Below are positions 24,124-32,679 of a stretch of 64,000 nt of DNA, piece after piece (the first letter of the stretch is position 1; each line of letters starts with the position of its first letter). This DNA comes from Mesorhizobium kowhaii (GTDB lineage: Bacteria > Pseudomonadota > Alphaproteobacteria > Rhizobiales > Rhizobiaceae), in contig NZ_MZXV01000075.1 of assembly GCF_003253745.1 (NCBI RefSeq), forward strand, positions 21,297 to 85,296. The letters are read 5' to 3'. Made by a program: the position numbers and the translations under genes. Below the pieces are notes generated by a model. The model saw only the letters and a program-made list of their open reading frames with translations. It did no database searches and had not been told where the DNA came from.

Positions 24124-24363
24124 ATGTCCAGATTTCTGCTGGCGACAAGCGTCGCCGTTCTTCTCGCCGGCGGGCCGGCCCTTGCCGCGGATGAGAGCCG
24201 GCTGCCGCCGCCCAATGCCAAGAAGCTGTCGGAGATCCTCGCCAAGGTCGAACAGCGCGACGGCTTTCGCTATGTGAAGGAGGTCGACTGGGACAGCGGC
24301 GCCTACGTCGTCACCTACTACACATCGGACAAGGCGAAGGTCGAAATCCCTACGATCCCGTGA
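24124..24363 (+). CDS. Small secreted PepSY-like protein
   Basis: A 79-residue protein with a signal peptide (MSRFLLATSVAVLLAGGPALAA). The mature part, KLSEILAKVEQRDGFRYVKEVDWDSGAYVVTYYTSDKAKVEI, has the helix-beta-beta pattern of PepSY domains, which are often protease-inhibitory or surface proteins. GTTGAGGGAAAGCC precedes the ATG. It stands alone between the cyclase gene and the next gene; function unknown. Confidence 0.8.
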   Translation: MSRFLLATSVAVLLAGGPALAADESRLPPPNAKKLSEILAKVEQRDGFRYVKEVDWDSGAYVVTYYTSDKAKVEIPTIP

Positions 24364-24540
24364 CCGCCGAGCCAAAATAGGACGGCTGCAGGCGTCGTGC
24401 CCGACGCGAATGCGCCGACCCGTTCTCGCGCATTCTCATTGGCCAGCGGGCTCTCGCCTAAAATTGTCCATTCTTGGCGTATGATGTCGAAGCCAGGGCG
24501 TGGGCTGCGCCTTGGGCAATGCCGTTGGCTTGGGGCACTG

Positions 24541-25281
24541 ATGCGATCTTCCGTTCGAACCTATCGCCTGCTTGTGCTCGCCATCATCCTGGCCGGCGGC
24601 ATCCTTGGGACCGCTCCGGCGCGGGCCGACGGGCCGTCCTTCGACTGCGGCAAGGCGAGTTTGCCGGCGGAAAAGGCGATTTGCGCCGATCCGCAGCTGT
24701 CGGCCATCGATCTGCTGGTTTCCAGGGCGTTCAAGGATTTCGAGCCGGCGTTCGGTGGCGACAAACGCATGATCGCCCGCGGGCTGATTGCCGACCGCAA
24801 TACCTGCAAGAGCGATACCGCCTGCATCGTCAGCGCGCTGAACAACGCGCTGCAGACCTATGGCAATGGGCCGTCATGGGTGCAGGATTACAACACCGCC
24901 TTGATCGGCAAAAAGGCGCTGGAAGCCGCCGCGCACAACCCGAACGGGGCTGACCAGCCCCTGCCCTCGGCAATCGGGCAATGCGCGTCCACCCATATCG
25001 AAACGCTGACGACGCGGCTTGGCGACGATCCGCTGGCAACGGCCAGTCCCGAGGCAGGCAGTGCCGCGACATTCACCAATGGCGGCACCGCCGTCTCCTA
25101 TGATCGCGAGCCTGGCCTGGCCGCGTCGAAGGTCGGCGACGCTGCCGTGATGTGCCTGATCTCGATTCCCAGGGATTGCCCCAAGGACGATGAGCGCGGC
25201 CGCGTCTACTACGGCATCGATCTCGCCATCAAAGGATCGCGGGCGCTGCCCGATTCGCAGCACATGTGCGGCGGCGCCTGA
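24541..25281 (+). CDS. Secreted protein with LprI-type (DUF1311) N-terminal domain
   Basis: A 246-residue protein with a signal sequence ending APARA. Immediately after comes FDCGKASLPAEKAICADPQLSAIDLLVSRAF, the hallmark of the lysozyme-inhibitor LprI/DUF1311 domain (Cys-x-Lys-x...A-E-x-x-I-C-x-D). The remaining 170 residues contain further cysteines (CKSDTACIVSAL, QCASTHIE, CLISIPRDC) and have no recognised domain. ATG 24541 is supported by the signal peptide; in-frame ATGs 24481 and 24484 would give a longer, non-signal N-terminus. Confidence 0.75.
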   Translation: MRSSVRTYRLLVLAIILAGGILGTAPARADGPSFDCGKASLPAEKAICADPQLSAIDLLVSRAFKDFEPAFGGDKRMIARGLIADRNTCKSDTACIVSALNNALQTYGNGPSWVQDYNTALIGKKALEAAAHNPNGADQPLPSAIGQCASTHIETLTTRLGDDPLATASPEAGSAATFTNGGTAVSYDREPGLAASKVGDAAVMCLISIPRDCPKDDERGRVYYGIDLAIKGSRALPDSQHMCGGA

Positions 25282-25386
25282 ACAGCCACTCTCCGCGAAA
25301 CCTTGCCAGAGGGCGCCTCCCCTTGCGTCAGTCTCGCTTTGATGGCTGATTGATTGTTGCGGTTGGGCGCCGCATGGGGGATGGGC

Positions 25387-25863
25387 ATGGCGACGGCGAA
25401 GCATGTGCTGAAGCGCATATTGATGATATTGGCCGGCTACCTTGTGTCGGTCCTGGTCGGCTTGATCGCCGTCGTGGCGATCTACGCCGCGCTCAGTTCC
25501 TTGCCCAACGCGCCCGCCTATTTCGACGTCATGGGTGTCACGCCGATCGCGGCCTTGGTGGTGCCGCCGCTCGGCATGTTCATCTATTTCCTGACCATTG
25601 TCGTGACCGCACTGCAGACGCTCATCTTCGCGCTGATTGCCGAGCTCTTCTCGCTGCGCAATGTCCTGCTGCACATGGTATTCGGTGCCGCGGCCGCCGC
25701 CGGCGGTTTCTTCCTGATCTGGCCAAGTTCAGCGGAGGACATGGACCCCGAGCGCTGGGCCGACATCGGCATCATCGCCGCTGCCGGCCTTGTCGCCGGA
25801 TCGGTCTATTGGCTGATCGCCGGGCGGGACGCCGGTTTTCGGCGACCGCTGTTGGAGCGTTAA
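25387..25863 (+). CDS. Integral membrane protein of unknown function
   Basis: About 158 residues with four predicted membrane helices (ILMILAGYLVSVLVGLIAVVAI; PIAALVVPPLGMFIYFLTIVVTALQTLIFALIAE; VLLHMVFGAAAAAGGFFLIW; IGIIAAAGLVAGSVYWLIAG). A GGGGG site sits 6 bases before ATG 25387; in-frame TTG 25354 and ATG 25381 are alternatives. No domain recognised. The gene ends 17 bases before the convergent L,D-transpeptidase gene. Confidence 0.7.
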   Translation: MATAKHVLKRILMILAGYLVSVLVGLIAVVAIYAALSSLPNAPAYFDVMGVTPIAALVVPPLGMFIYFLTIVVTALQTLIFALIAELFSLRNVLLHMVFGAAAAAGGFFLIWPSSAEDMDPERWADIGIIAAAGLVAGSVYWLIAGRDAGFRRPLLER

Positions 25864-25880
25864 AAACCGAGGGCCCTTGC

Positions 25881-27764
25881 TCAACTCGACGGTGAGCGAA
25901 CCGCCTCGGTGGCGTCCAATGCCTGCTTCAGCCGCGAGTCGCGATCGTAGACGTCGCCGAAATACTCAACCTTGCCGGACATATCAGGCCAGGCGGTGAG
26001 ATAGGCGACATAGACCGGGATCTTGCGCGTCACATCCTCGGTCGAATGTCCGTGCTTCAGCTTCTCGGCGATATAGTCGACCGAGGTGCCGAGCACCGCC
26101 GCCGCCATGCCGCGCGGATCCTGCAGCCGCACACAGCCATGGCTGAGCGCACGCATGTCTTGCTTGAAGAACGATTTCTGCGGCGTGTCATGCATGTAGA
26201 TCGCATGCTTGTTGGGGAACAGGATCTTCAGCTCGCCCAGCGCATTGGCCTCGCTCGGCTGCTGGCGCACACTGTAGGGAATGTTGGCGCCGTAAGCGCC
26301 CCAGTTGACCGCCGACGAAGGGATGCGCTTGCCGCGCGAGTCGGTCACCTCGTAGCCGGCCCGGTCGAGATAGCCGGGATCGCTGCGCAATCTGGGCAGC
26401 ATCTCGTTGACGATGATCGACTGCGGCACGCCCCAATAGGGATGGAAGTCGACCTGCTTGATCTGGTCGAAAAAGAAAGCAGTCTGGTTGGTGACCCGGC
26501 CGACGACAACGCGCGTCTTCAGTTTTTCCTCGCCATTGTCGATATAGCTCGCGGTGAAGGCAGGCTGGTTGATGAAGACCCGCGGGCTGCCGAGATCGGA
26601 GGGCAGCCAGCGCAATTCCTCCAGCGCCACCTCTACCTTGAGCAGCCGGTCGGCTTTGGACGTTCCAGCCAACAGGGCAACAGTGCGCGGACCGATGACG
26701 CCGTCACCCTTCATGCCCTCTTTCTGCTGCACAGCCTTGATTAGCGGCACCAGTTCGGGAACATAGACCTCGCTGGTCGCCAGCCGTGACAGGATCTCGC
26801 CATAGGCGCCGCCCATCTCGTCATCGAGATTGCGTGCGATCAGGGTCAGCAGCTTCGGCAGCTCGGGGCTGGTTTCGCCCGGCTTCAGCAGCAGCTTGGG
26901 GTCGACGACAATTTCGTTCTCGGCACTGGCCTGCAGGGATTCCAGTTCGACGCGCAGCGCCTGGTATTCCGCATTCTGCGGATGCCGCGATTCGAGATAG
27001 GTGCGCACTTCCTGGGTATGCGCCAGCGTTTTCAGCACACCTTGCAAGTCGAGCGGCTTGGCCGGGAAATCATAGTAGCCGGTCATGCGGTTGGGCTCGA
27101 CGCGGCCGTTCTGGGCATCATGGGCATAACGCAGCACGCGTGCCGACAGCGCCATCTCGAAGCGGACGAGCTCTTTCAGTTGCGCATTGGCGTCGGCCGG
27201 TGACGCGCTGGCGGCGGGCACGTCGACCGTGTAGTCGGCGGGTTCAAGGCCGTAGCTCGCTGCCTCGCCGAGCACCCGCACCGCATCCTGCGCGCGGCTG
27301 TTGAGGCTGGTTCCGGTCACCCAGATGAAATCCGGATTGGCCGAGTAGTAGGCGATCAGCGCCTTGGCGATGTCCGGCTCGGCATAGAGTTCGTAGTCGC
27401 TCAAGCCGGCAACCGCTTCACGAAAAGCAGCGCCCGTGGCTGACGGCACGAAAGCGGCGTCCTGCGCGGCCGCCGGCAGTGGTGCCGCGGCCAGCGCCGA
27501 AAAGTCGATGCGCACCAGCCGATCGGCCTTGTAGGTGTAGTAGGACGGGCCGCTGATTTTCACACCGCCACCGCCGCCACCCGGTGCTTTCGGCTTGTGC
27601 TTGGGTGGTGGGGGCGGAAACTCGCCTTGCGGCTCATGCCTGATGCCGCCGCCGAAAAGCATTTCGAAGAGCCCCTGCGCGCCGGCCTGGGGCACGCCGA
27701 AAGCGAGCGTCGCCGTGATCGCCATCAGCGGCATCACGGTTGCTTTTTTTCCGAGGAATTTCAT
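25881..27764 (-). CDS. L,D-transpeptidase (YcbB/LdtD type)
   Basis: A 627-residue periplasmic enzyme that makes 3-3 cross-links in peptidoglycan. It has a signal peptide, a Pro/Gly-rich low-complexity linker (about 45-65, with PPPPPKHKPKAPGGGGGG), an LDT-scaffold domain, a peptidoglycan-binding stretch near residue 355 (GDGVIGPRTVALLAG), and the catalytic YkuD domain whose motif SHGCVRLQDPRG is near residue 545. The Cys and His expected for catalysis are present. The length matches YcbB-type enzymes. It is monocistronic with its own promoter region upstream. Confidence 0.92.
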   Translation of the reverse strand: MKFLGKKATVMPLMAITATLAFGVPQAGAQGLFEMLFGGGIRHEPQGEFPPPPPKHKPKAPGGGGGGVKISGPSYYTYKADRLVRIDFSALAAAPLPAAAQDAAFVPSATGAAFREAVAGLSDYELYAEPDIAKALIAYYSANPDFIWVTGTSLNSRAQDAVRVLGEAASYGLEPADYTVDVPAASASPADANAQLKELVRFEMALSARVLRYAHDAQNGRVEPNRMTGYYDFPAKPLDLQGVLKTLAHTQEVRTYLESRHPQNAEYQALRVELESLQASAENEIVVDPKLLLKPGETSPELPKLLTLIARNLDDEMGGAYGEILSRLATSEVYVPELVPLIKAVQQKEGMKGDGVIGPRTVALLAGTSKADRLLKVEVALEELRWLPSDLGSPRVFINQPAFTASYIDNGEEKLKTRVVVGRVTNQTAFFFDQIKQVDFHPYWGVPQSIIVNEMLPRLRSDPGYLDRAGYEVTDSRGKRIPSSAVNWGAYGANIPYSVRQQPSEANALGELKILFPNKHAIYMHDTPQKSFFKQDMRALSHGCVRLQDPRGMAAAVLGTSVDYIAEKLKHGHSTEDVTRKIPVYVAYLTAWPDMSGKVEYFGDVYDRDSRLKQALDATEAVRSPSS

Positions 27765-27974
27765 GGATAACCCGCTCCGGTTGTAACCGGCTCCCGTTCC
27801 GCACCGCTAGACGATCTCGCGCACCGCATGGCGGATGTAAGGCGCGACTATACTGATTCATACTGATTTCGTTAAGCTTTCATAAATTTCCGAACGCCTG
27901 TTGCAGAACGGTTTCACAACATCGTGACGGCTGGAGCGGATGTCTCCGCTCCAGCCGGGGAAATCCAATGCGGA

Positions 27975-28721
27975 TCAGGCGTTGGCGCCGCCGTCGATGG
28001 TCAGTGCCGCGCCGGTGACAAAGCGGCCTTCCGGACCTGCGAGCCAGGCGACCATGCCGGCGATGTCCTCGGCCTTGCCAAAGCGCGGCGTCGCCATCTT
28101 CTGGCGCTGGTGCTCGGCATGCGGGCCATCAGCCGGGTTCATGTCGGTATCGGTCGAACCGGGGTGAACGACATTGGCGGTGATGCCGCGCGGGCCGAGG
28201 TCGCGCGCCAGCGCCTTGGTCAGGCCGACCAGCGCCGCCTTGCTGGCCGAATAGGCGCCAAGACTGGTGTCGGTCACCCGCTCGGCAAGATTGCTGCCGA
28301 TCGAGATGATCCTGCCGCCCTCGCCCATATGCGCGGTCGCCGCCTTCGAGGCGATGAACGGGGCTCTGAGATTGACCGACATGGTCTCGTCGAAATCGGC
28401 GAGCGACAGGGTGTCGATGGGTGCGGCGCGCCAGATGCCGGCGCTGTTGACCAGGATGTCGAGCCGACCGAATGCGGTCACGGCGTCATCGACGGCCTTG
28501 TCTATCGCCACGGCATCGCGGTTGTCGGCCTTGATGGCGATGGCGCGCCCACCCTTGGCCTCTATCTCGGCAACAACCGAGCGGGCCTGCTCCTCGCCAT
28601 GCACATACGTCAGCGCGACACTGGCGCCATCGGCCGCCAGCCTTCGCGCAATCGCCGCACCGATGCCGCGACTGCCGCCGGTGACGAGTGCGGCCTTGCC
28701 GTTCAAGCTGCTGGATGACAT
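27975..28721 (-). CDS. Short-chain dehydrogenase/reductase, TetR-controlled
   Basis: A 248-residue classical SDR. The cofactor motif TGGSRGIG, the NSAG motif, the catalytic Ser in IISIGSNLAE and the YSASK pair (about 150-160) are all present, with DGGAN at the C-terminus. The product is an NAD(P)-dependent 3-oxoacyl/ketone reductase type enzyme of unknown substrate. GGAGAAACAA precedes ATG 28721. It is divergent from a TetR regulator with a long inverted repeat between them, so it is the likely target of that repressor. Confidence 0.92.
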   Translation of the reverse strand: MSSSSLNGKAALVTGGSRGIGAAIARRLAADGASVALTYVHGEEQARSVVAEIEAKGGRAIAIKADNRDAVAIDKAVDDAVTAFGRLDILVNSAGIWRAAPIDTLSLADFDETMSVNLRAPFIASKAATAHMGEGGRIISIGSNLAERVTDTSLGAYSASKAALVGLTKALARDLGPRGITANVVHPGSTDTDMNPADGPHAEHQRQKMATPRFGKAEDIAGMVAWLAGPEGRFVTGAALTIDGGANA

Positions 28722-28742
28722 TTGTTTCTCCATTTGTGTAAT

Positions 28743-28803
28743 GATCGATACATAAATAACTGTCAGCCTTGCCCGGCTGCGTCAACTGATTTATGTATCG
28801 ATC
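28743..28803. promoter_or_regulatory. 15+15 inverted repeat between SDR and TetR genes
   Basis: GATCGATACATAAAT at 28743-28757 and its exact complement ATTTATGTATCGATC at 28789-28803 lie 46 bases apart in the divergent promoter region. Each arm itself contains the dyad ATCGAT. A TetR dimer could bind each arm, one covering each gene start. Confidence 0.8.
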
Positions 28804-28821
28804 GACACAGAAAAGAGCGTC

Positions 28822-29436
28822 ATGTCGGAACGAGGCCGCCCCCGCACCTTCGATCGAACCGCAGCCCTGCGCTGCGCGATGGAGGTTTTTTGGGCCCGCG
28901 GTTACGAAGGCGCATCGATGAGTGACCTGACCGCCGCCATGGGCATCAACTCGCCCAGCCTCTACGCCGCCTTCGGCAGCAAGGAGGCACTGTTCCTTGA
29001 GGCGACGGATTTTTATTCGCGCACCGAGGGTGCCGACATCTGGCTGGCGCTTGAGGAAGCACCGACCGCGCGGCTGGCGATCGAACAATTTTTATGCCTG
29101 ACGGCGAAAGCCTATGCGCAGACCGATCGCCCGCAGGGCTGCCTGATAACGCTCGGCGCGCTGCACCAGGACTCCAGTCGCGGCGCCATCTGCGACGATC
29201 TGCGCCGCCGTCGCGCCGAGAATCATGCCGCCCTGCGGAAGCGTCTCGAACGCGGCGTTGCCGAAGGCGAACTGCCGGCGAGCTTGGACTGCAGCGCTGC
29301 TGCCACCTTCTACGCCACGGTTCAGCACGGCATGTCGATCCAGGCCCGCGACGGCGCCTCGCATTCGGCTCTTCTGGCAACCGTGGCCGGCGCGATGGCG
29401 GCGTGGCGCACGATGGCCGGCACGGACAGAGCGTGA
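28822..29436 (+). CDS. TetR/AcrR-family transcriptional regulator
   Basis: A 204-residue regulator with the TetR N-terminal helix-turn-helix (RTFDRTAALRCAMEVFWARGYEGASMSDLTAAMGINSPSLYAAFGSKEALF) and a C-terminal ligand domain with TetR_C-type features (RPQGCLITLGA). It is divergent from the SDR gene, and the exact long inverted repeat in between is the natural operator. It probably represses both genes until an inducer binds. Confidence 0.93.
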   Translation: MSERGRPRTFDRTAALRCAMEVFWARGYEGASMSDLTAAMGINSPSLYAAFGSKEALFLEATDFYSRTEGADIWLALEEAPTARLAIEQFLCLTAKAYAQTDRPQGCLITLGALHQDSSRGAICDDLRRRRAENHAALRKRLERGVAEGELPASLDCSAAATFYATVQHGMSIQARDGASHSALLATVAGAMAAWRTMAGTDRA

Positions 29437-29466
29437 CAAACGCCGGCCATTGTGCTGCAAATCTAA

Positions 29467-29568
29467 GCAGGTTCCGCAAAAGTGTCCCACGGTTTTGCGA
29501 TCAGAACCTGCGAAAAACAAGGGAATCTAAGCAGACTTCGTGGGGCATCCCACGAATGTCTGCTTAGA
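29467..29568. repeat. Two adjacent palindromic repeat elements
   Basis: The first element (29467-29511) has arms GCAGGTTC/GAACCTGC and an inner CGCAAAA/TTTTGCG pair. The second (29526-29568) is a 19-bp stem-loop, TCTAAGCAGACTTCGTGGG, with a single bulged T and loop GCAT. Both begin with AATCTAAGCAG. They resemble dispersed intergenic palindromes of rhizobial genomes and separate the TetR and rhodanese genes. Confidence 0.7.
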
Positions 29569-29603
29569 CAGCCAGCCAAATGCGCGGTCGGGAGGACAAG
29601 CCT

Positions 29604-29996
29604 GTGAAAAAGGGGTATCGCGAACTGCTGGATGAGGCGAACGCCGAGATCGAGGTGGTGTCGCCGGAGGAAGCGGCCGGGCTGCTTGACGATGAAGACA
29701 CCATCTTCGTCGACCTGCGCGATCCGCGCGAGGTCGAACGCGACGGCAGGGTTCCCGGCGCCAAGCATGTCACCCGCGGCATGCTGGAATTCTGGATCGA
29801 CCCCGAAAGCCCCTATCACAAGCCGTTCTTCGCTTCGGGAAAGAGCTTCGTCTTCTTCTGCGCCGGCGGCTGGCGTTCGGCGCTGGCCACCAAGACGGCA
29901 CAGGATATGGGCCTGTCGCCGGTCAAGCACATCCTTGGCGGCTACACCGCCTGGAAGGCCGCCGGATTGCCGGTCGATCCGGGCGAGAAGAAATAG
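29604..29996 (+). CDS. Rhodanese-like sulfurtransferase
   Basis: A 130-residue single-domain rhodanese. The active loop CAGGWRS with the catalytic Cys is present, preceded by SFVFF, and an N-terminal FVDLRDPREVERDGRVPGA strand and loop typical of the family. It transfers sulfane sulfur to cyanide or to a physiological thiol; the physiological acceptor is unknown. GTG 29604 is preferred, since GGGAGG stands 8 bases upstream; the ATG at 29580 lacks a site. Confidence 0.88.
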   Translation: MKKGYRELLDEANAEIEVVSPEEAAGLLDDEDTIFVDLRDPREVERDGRVPGAKHVTRGMLEFWIDPESPYHKPFFASGKSFVFFCAGGWRSALATKTAQDMGLSPVKHILGGYTAWKAAGLPVDPGEKK

Positions 29997-30009
29997 CTTC
30001 GATCGCCGC

Positions 30010-30921
30010 TCAATGCAGCAGCGACGGCTCCCGATGCTCCGCCACAAAGCCGACCGCGCGTCCGACCACGCCCTTGTCTGCCAGAATGCGGCGGTGACCG
30101 AGCCCATCGGCCCAGTAAACCCGCACATGGCCGCCGGCGCCGGCATAGCGTGTTGCATGATCGGCCGGAACTTCACGGTCGTCCGGTGCGTGGATGACCA
30201 AGGTCGGCACCGGCGCATGGGCGAGCTGGCGGTCGCCGGTGAATTCATGCAGCGGCCGGCCGGAAAGATGTTCGACACGGTCCGCCATGGCGGCCTGCGA
30301 GCGCGGGCCGACATTGAGCATGCGGCTGAAGTCGGCGAAGATCGCCGGCAGGGAACTGGGCGCTGCGATCAGCACCAGGCGTCCGGCCACCAGCGGCGGG
30401 ATGTTCTTGACCGAACCGGCAATGGCATTGGCGGCGACGGCGCCACCGAAGGAATGGCCGACCGCCGCCACGAACGGGCCGAACCATTCGCCGGCAACCC
30501 GCATTGCATCCACGGCGTTGACCATGTTCAGCCGTCGGCCCTGCGACTGGCCGTGGCCCGGCAGGTCAAGCGAAACCACCCTGTAGCCGGCGGCGCGATA
30601 GCCTTCGATCAGCGCACGCATATATTCGGTGCGCGAACGCCAGCCATGGACGACAAGCACCGTGCCGGCGGCCGTCCTGCCCGGCTCCGGACGGAATTCG
30701 TGCACCATGACGCAGCCGGTCGCCGTCTTCAGCCGGTGATGGCGCGCCTCGGTCATGAACTCGGCCGCGCGGTCGACGGCGCGGCGCTCGCCATCGCTGA
30801 GTGCCTTCACGTTCGGCGTACGGCAGAACAGTTCGAAAGCCGCGCGCCCGGTCAGGCGCGGGGCAATACGTTCGGCCGCACCAAACACGCCCCGGATGAC
30901 CTTCAGCCCGATTGATGCCAT
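30010..30921 (-). CDS. Alpha/beta hydrolase
   Basis: A 303-residue alpha/beta hydrolase. Visible features are an oxyanion-hole strand TVLVVHGWRSR, the nucleophile elbow GHSFGGAVA, an acid residue in APDDREVPADH, and a late histidine (ADGLGHRRIL). An N-terminal region of about 60 residues precedes the fold. No substrate is evident. It is divergent from a MarR regulator with two operator-like dyads in the shared upstream region and is therefore its probable target. Confidence 0.9.
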   Translation of the reverse strand: MASIGLKVIRGVFGAAERIAPRLTGRAAFELFCRTPNVKALSDGERRAVDRAAEFMTEARHHRLKTATGCVMVHEFRPEPGRTAAGTVLVVHGWRSRTEYMRALIEGYRAAGYRVVSLDLPGHGQSQGRRLNMVNAVDAMRVAGEWFGPFVAAVGHSFGGAVAANAIAGSVKNIPPLVAGRLVLIAAPSSLPAIFADFSRMLNVGPRSQAAMADRVEHLSGRPLHEFTGDRQLAHAPVPTLVIHAPDDREVPADHATRYAGAGGHVRVYWADGLGHRRILADKGVVGRAVGFVAEHREPSLLH

Positions 30922-30940
30922 AGTGAGAATCCATCCATAC

Positions 30941-30974
30941 GTTCAAGCATGAACATAATAGTTCAAAGATGAAC
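30941..30974. promoter_or_regulatory. Tandem MarR-type operator dyads
   Basis: GTTCAAGCATGAAC (30941-30954) and GTTCAAAGATGAAC (30961-30974) both have arms GTTCA/TGAAC with a 4-base spacer and are exactly 20 bp apart, two helical turns. The second overlaps the start codon of the MarR gene. They fit cooperative binding by a MarR dimer controlling both divergent genes. Confidence 0.8.
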
Positions 30975-31421
30975 AATAAACAAGAGTTACCTTGGGACAA
31001 CCCACGTTTTCGCAACTGGGTCGCGGTGGCGCGCGCCTGCCATGTGCTTGAGCGCACGCTGGCGACAAAACTCGCGCCGCTCGACCTGAAGCCGGCGCAG
31101 CTCGACGTGCTGATGAACCTCTATCGCCACCCCGGCATGTCGCAGCACGACCTTGCCCGCAAGCTGCTCGTCGGCCGCTCCAACATCACCATGCTCTTGC
31201 CGCAGCTGGAGGCGCGTGGCCTGCTGCGCCGCGAAGGCGACGAGAAGGACAAGCGCATCCTGCGGCTTGCCCTGACCGAGGCCGGCGGGGCGCTGCTGAT
31301 GCAGGCGCTGAAAGTGCATATGGCGTTGATCGAGAAGGCGATGAGCCAGTCGACACCGGAACAGTGCGACATGATCGGCGAGCAGATGCGCAAGATTTAT
31401 GATGTGCTGAAAGACGCCTAG
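30969..31421 (+). CDS. MarR-family transcriptional regulator
   Basis: A 150-residue winged-helix regulator: LDVLMNLYRHPGMSQHDLARKLLVGRSNITMLLPQLEARGLLRREGDEKDKRILRLALTEAG is a textbook MarR core with the wing DEKDKR. It lacks the usual conserved cysteines of OhrR/MgrA-type members, so a redox role is unlikely. The divergent alpha/beta hydrolase gene and the tandem dyads over its own start indicate autoregulation and control of the hydrolase. Confidence 0.92.
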   Translation: MNNKQELPWDNPRFRNWVAVARACHVLERTLATKLAPLDLKPAQLDVLMNLYRHPGMSQHDLARKLLVGRSNITMLLPQLEARGLLRREGDEKDKRILRLALTEAGGALLMQALKVHMALIEKAMSQSTPEQCDMIGEQMRKIYDVLKDA

Positions 31422-31441
31422 CCGCCCTTTCAGCCCTGAGC

Positions 31442-32053
31442 TTACCACATCGTCTTCTTCGCCCGCTCCGGCCATTCCTTGTCGTAGGTTTCGCCGTCGA
31501 TGTTCTTGCGGCTGGTGACTTCCAGAATCTGTCCGGGCGTCGGCAGCGACTTGGGGTCGACATGCCTCGCCGGGTTCCAGAGCTCGGAGCGGACAATGGC
31601 GCGGGCGCATTGGAAATAGACCGAATCGACATCGACGACGGTAACCGAGCGCGCCGCCTTGCCGTCCACGCTGAATGACGCGCACAGCGTTGTATCCGTC
31701 GTGATATGGGCGCGGCCGTTGATGCGCAGCGTCGTGCCGGAACCCGGCACGAGAAACAAAAGACCGACGCGCGGATCGCGGATGATGTTCCTGAGCGAGT
31801 CGGCGCGGTTGTTGCCGCGACGGTCCGGCATCATCAGCGTTTTCGGATCGACGATGCGCACGAAGCCGGCGAGATCGCCGCGCGGCGAACAGTCCAGCCC
31901 CTCCGGTCCACTGGTTGCCAGCGCGACGAACGGCGAGGCCTCGATGAAGGCGGCGTATTCCGGAATGACGTGGTCGAGTTCCTTGACCAGTGAGGCTTCG
32001 CCCGGAACGCCATAGAGCGCCTCGAGCTGCTCGACCATGGTGATGACGGACAT
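31442..32053 (-). CDS. Pyridoxamine-5'-phosphate-oxidase-family flavoprotein
   Basis: A 203-residue split-barrel flavoprotein of the PNPOx-like, MSMEG_1061-type group. Hallmarks are ASPFVALATSGPEGLDCSPRGDLAGFV, MMPDRRGNNRADSLRNIIRDPRVGLLFLVPG and ARAIVRSELWNP. Members bind FMN and often act on quinones or amines; the activity is not determined. ATG 32053 (GGAGA 9 bases before) is taken instead of the upstream in-frame TTG. It is convergent with the MarR gene and upstream of nothing on its own strand. Confidence 0.88.
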   Translation of the reverse strand: MSVITMVEQLEALYGVPGEASLVKELDHVIPEYAAFIEASPFVALATSGPEGLDCSPRGDLAGFVRIVDPKTLMMPDRRGNNRADSLRNIIRDPRVGLLFLVPGSGTTLRINGRAHITTDTTLCASFSVDGKAARSVTVVDVDSVYFQCARAIVRSELWNPARHVDPKSLPTPGQILEVTSRKNIDGETYDKEWPERAKKTMW

Positions 32054-32125
32054 TGTCTTCGTCTCCAAACCTTTGCCGGCGCTACCCCACTTCGATGACG
32101 TTTTGACGACAGCGACGGGATCAAT

Positions 32126-32479
32126 CTAGCGGTCCCGGCTCAAGCCTTTTTCCGCAAGCTCGGCGAGATAGGCATTCCAGCGCTCGTCCTTCTCGTGGCC
32201 GAGCGTGTGCAGGTAATTCCAGGTGAAGATGCCGGTATCGTGGAAATCATCGAAGGTGATGCGCACTGCGTAGTTGCCGACCGGCTCGATCTTCAGGATC
32301 GCCACATTGCGCTTGCCGGGAACCGTCACCCGCTGGTCCGGCGAATGGCCCTGCACTTCGGCCGATGGCGAAGCGACACGCAACAGCTCCGCCGGCAGTT
32401 CGAACGGCCGATGATCTGGAAAGGTGACGGACAGCAGTTTGCGGTCCTTCGAGACGCGGAGTTCCCTGGGTGCGGTCAT
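32126..32479 (-). CDS. DUF971 domain protein
   Basis: A 117-residue protein with the DUF971/GBBH-like N-terminal fold: ELRVSKDRKLLSVTFPDHRPFELPAELLRV, AILKIEPVGNYAVRITFDDFHDTGIFTWNYLHTLG. This small domain is the N-terminal part of gamma-butyrobetaine hydroxylases and is also found alone. No iron or catalytic ligands are seen here, so a role in protein-protein contacts is likely. ATG 32479 is used because the family begins near TAPRELR. Confidence 0.85.
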   Translation of the reverse strand: MTAPRELRVSKDRKLLSVTFPDHRPFELPAELLRVASPSAEVQGHSPDQRVTVPGKRNVAILKIEPVGNYAVRITFDDFHDTGIFTWNYLHTLGHEKDERWNAYLAELAEKGLSRDR

Positions 32480-32679
32480 GGTGTTCGATCCCGTAGCAAT
32501 CCACCCTTCCCTACGCTGCTTCGCCAGAAGGGAAAAGGCCATTTGAGGTGAGCCGACATGCGATGTCGGCCAGGGAATGTTACCAAAGATCGAGACGCGG
32601 TATCTTGAATGGCCGGCCGGATCGTATCACATAGCGGTATATAACGATGCCGCTCACGGCCACGGGAATTGCTTGCAGC

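Noticed and set aside
32543..32679. Molybdenum cofactor riboswitch before moaA
   Set aside because: The region is short, with a TATATAA-type promoter element but no extended set of helices, so nothing supports a riboswitch.
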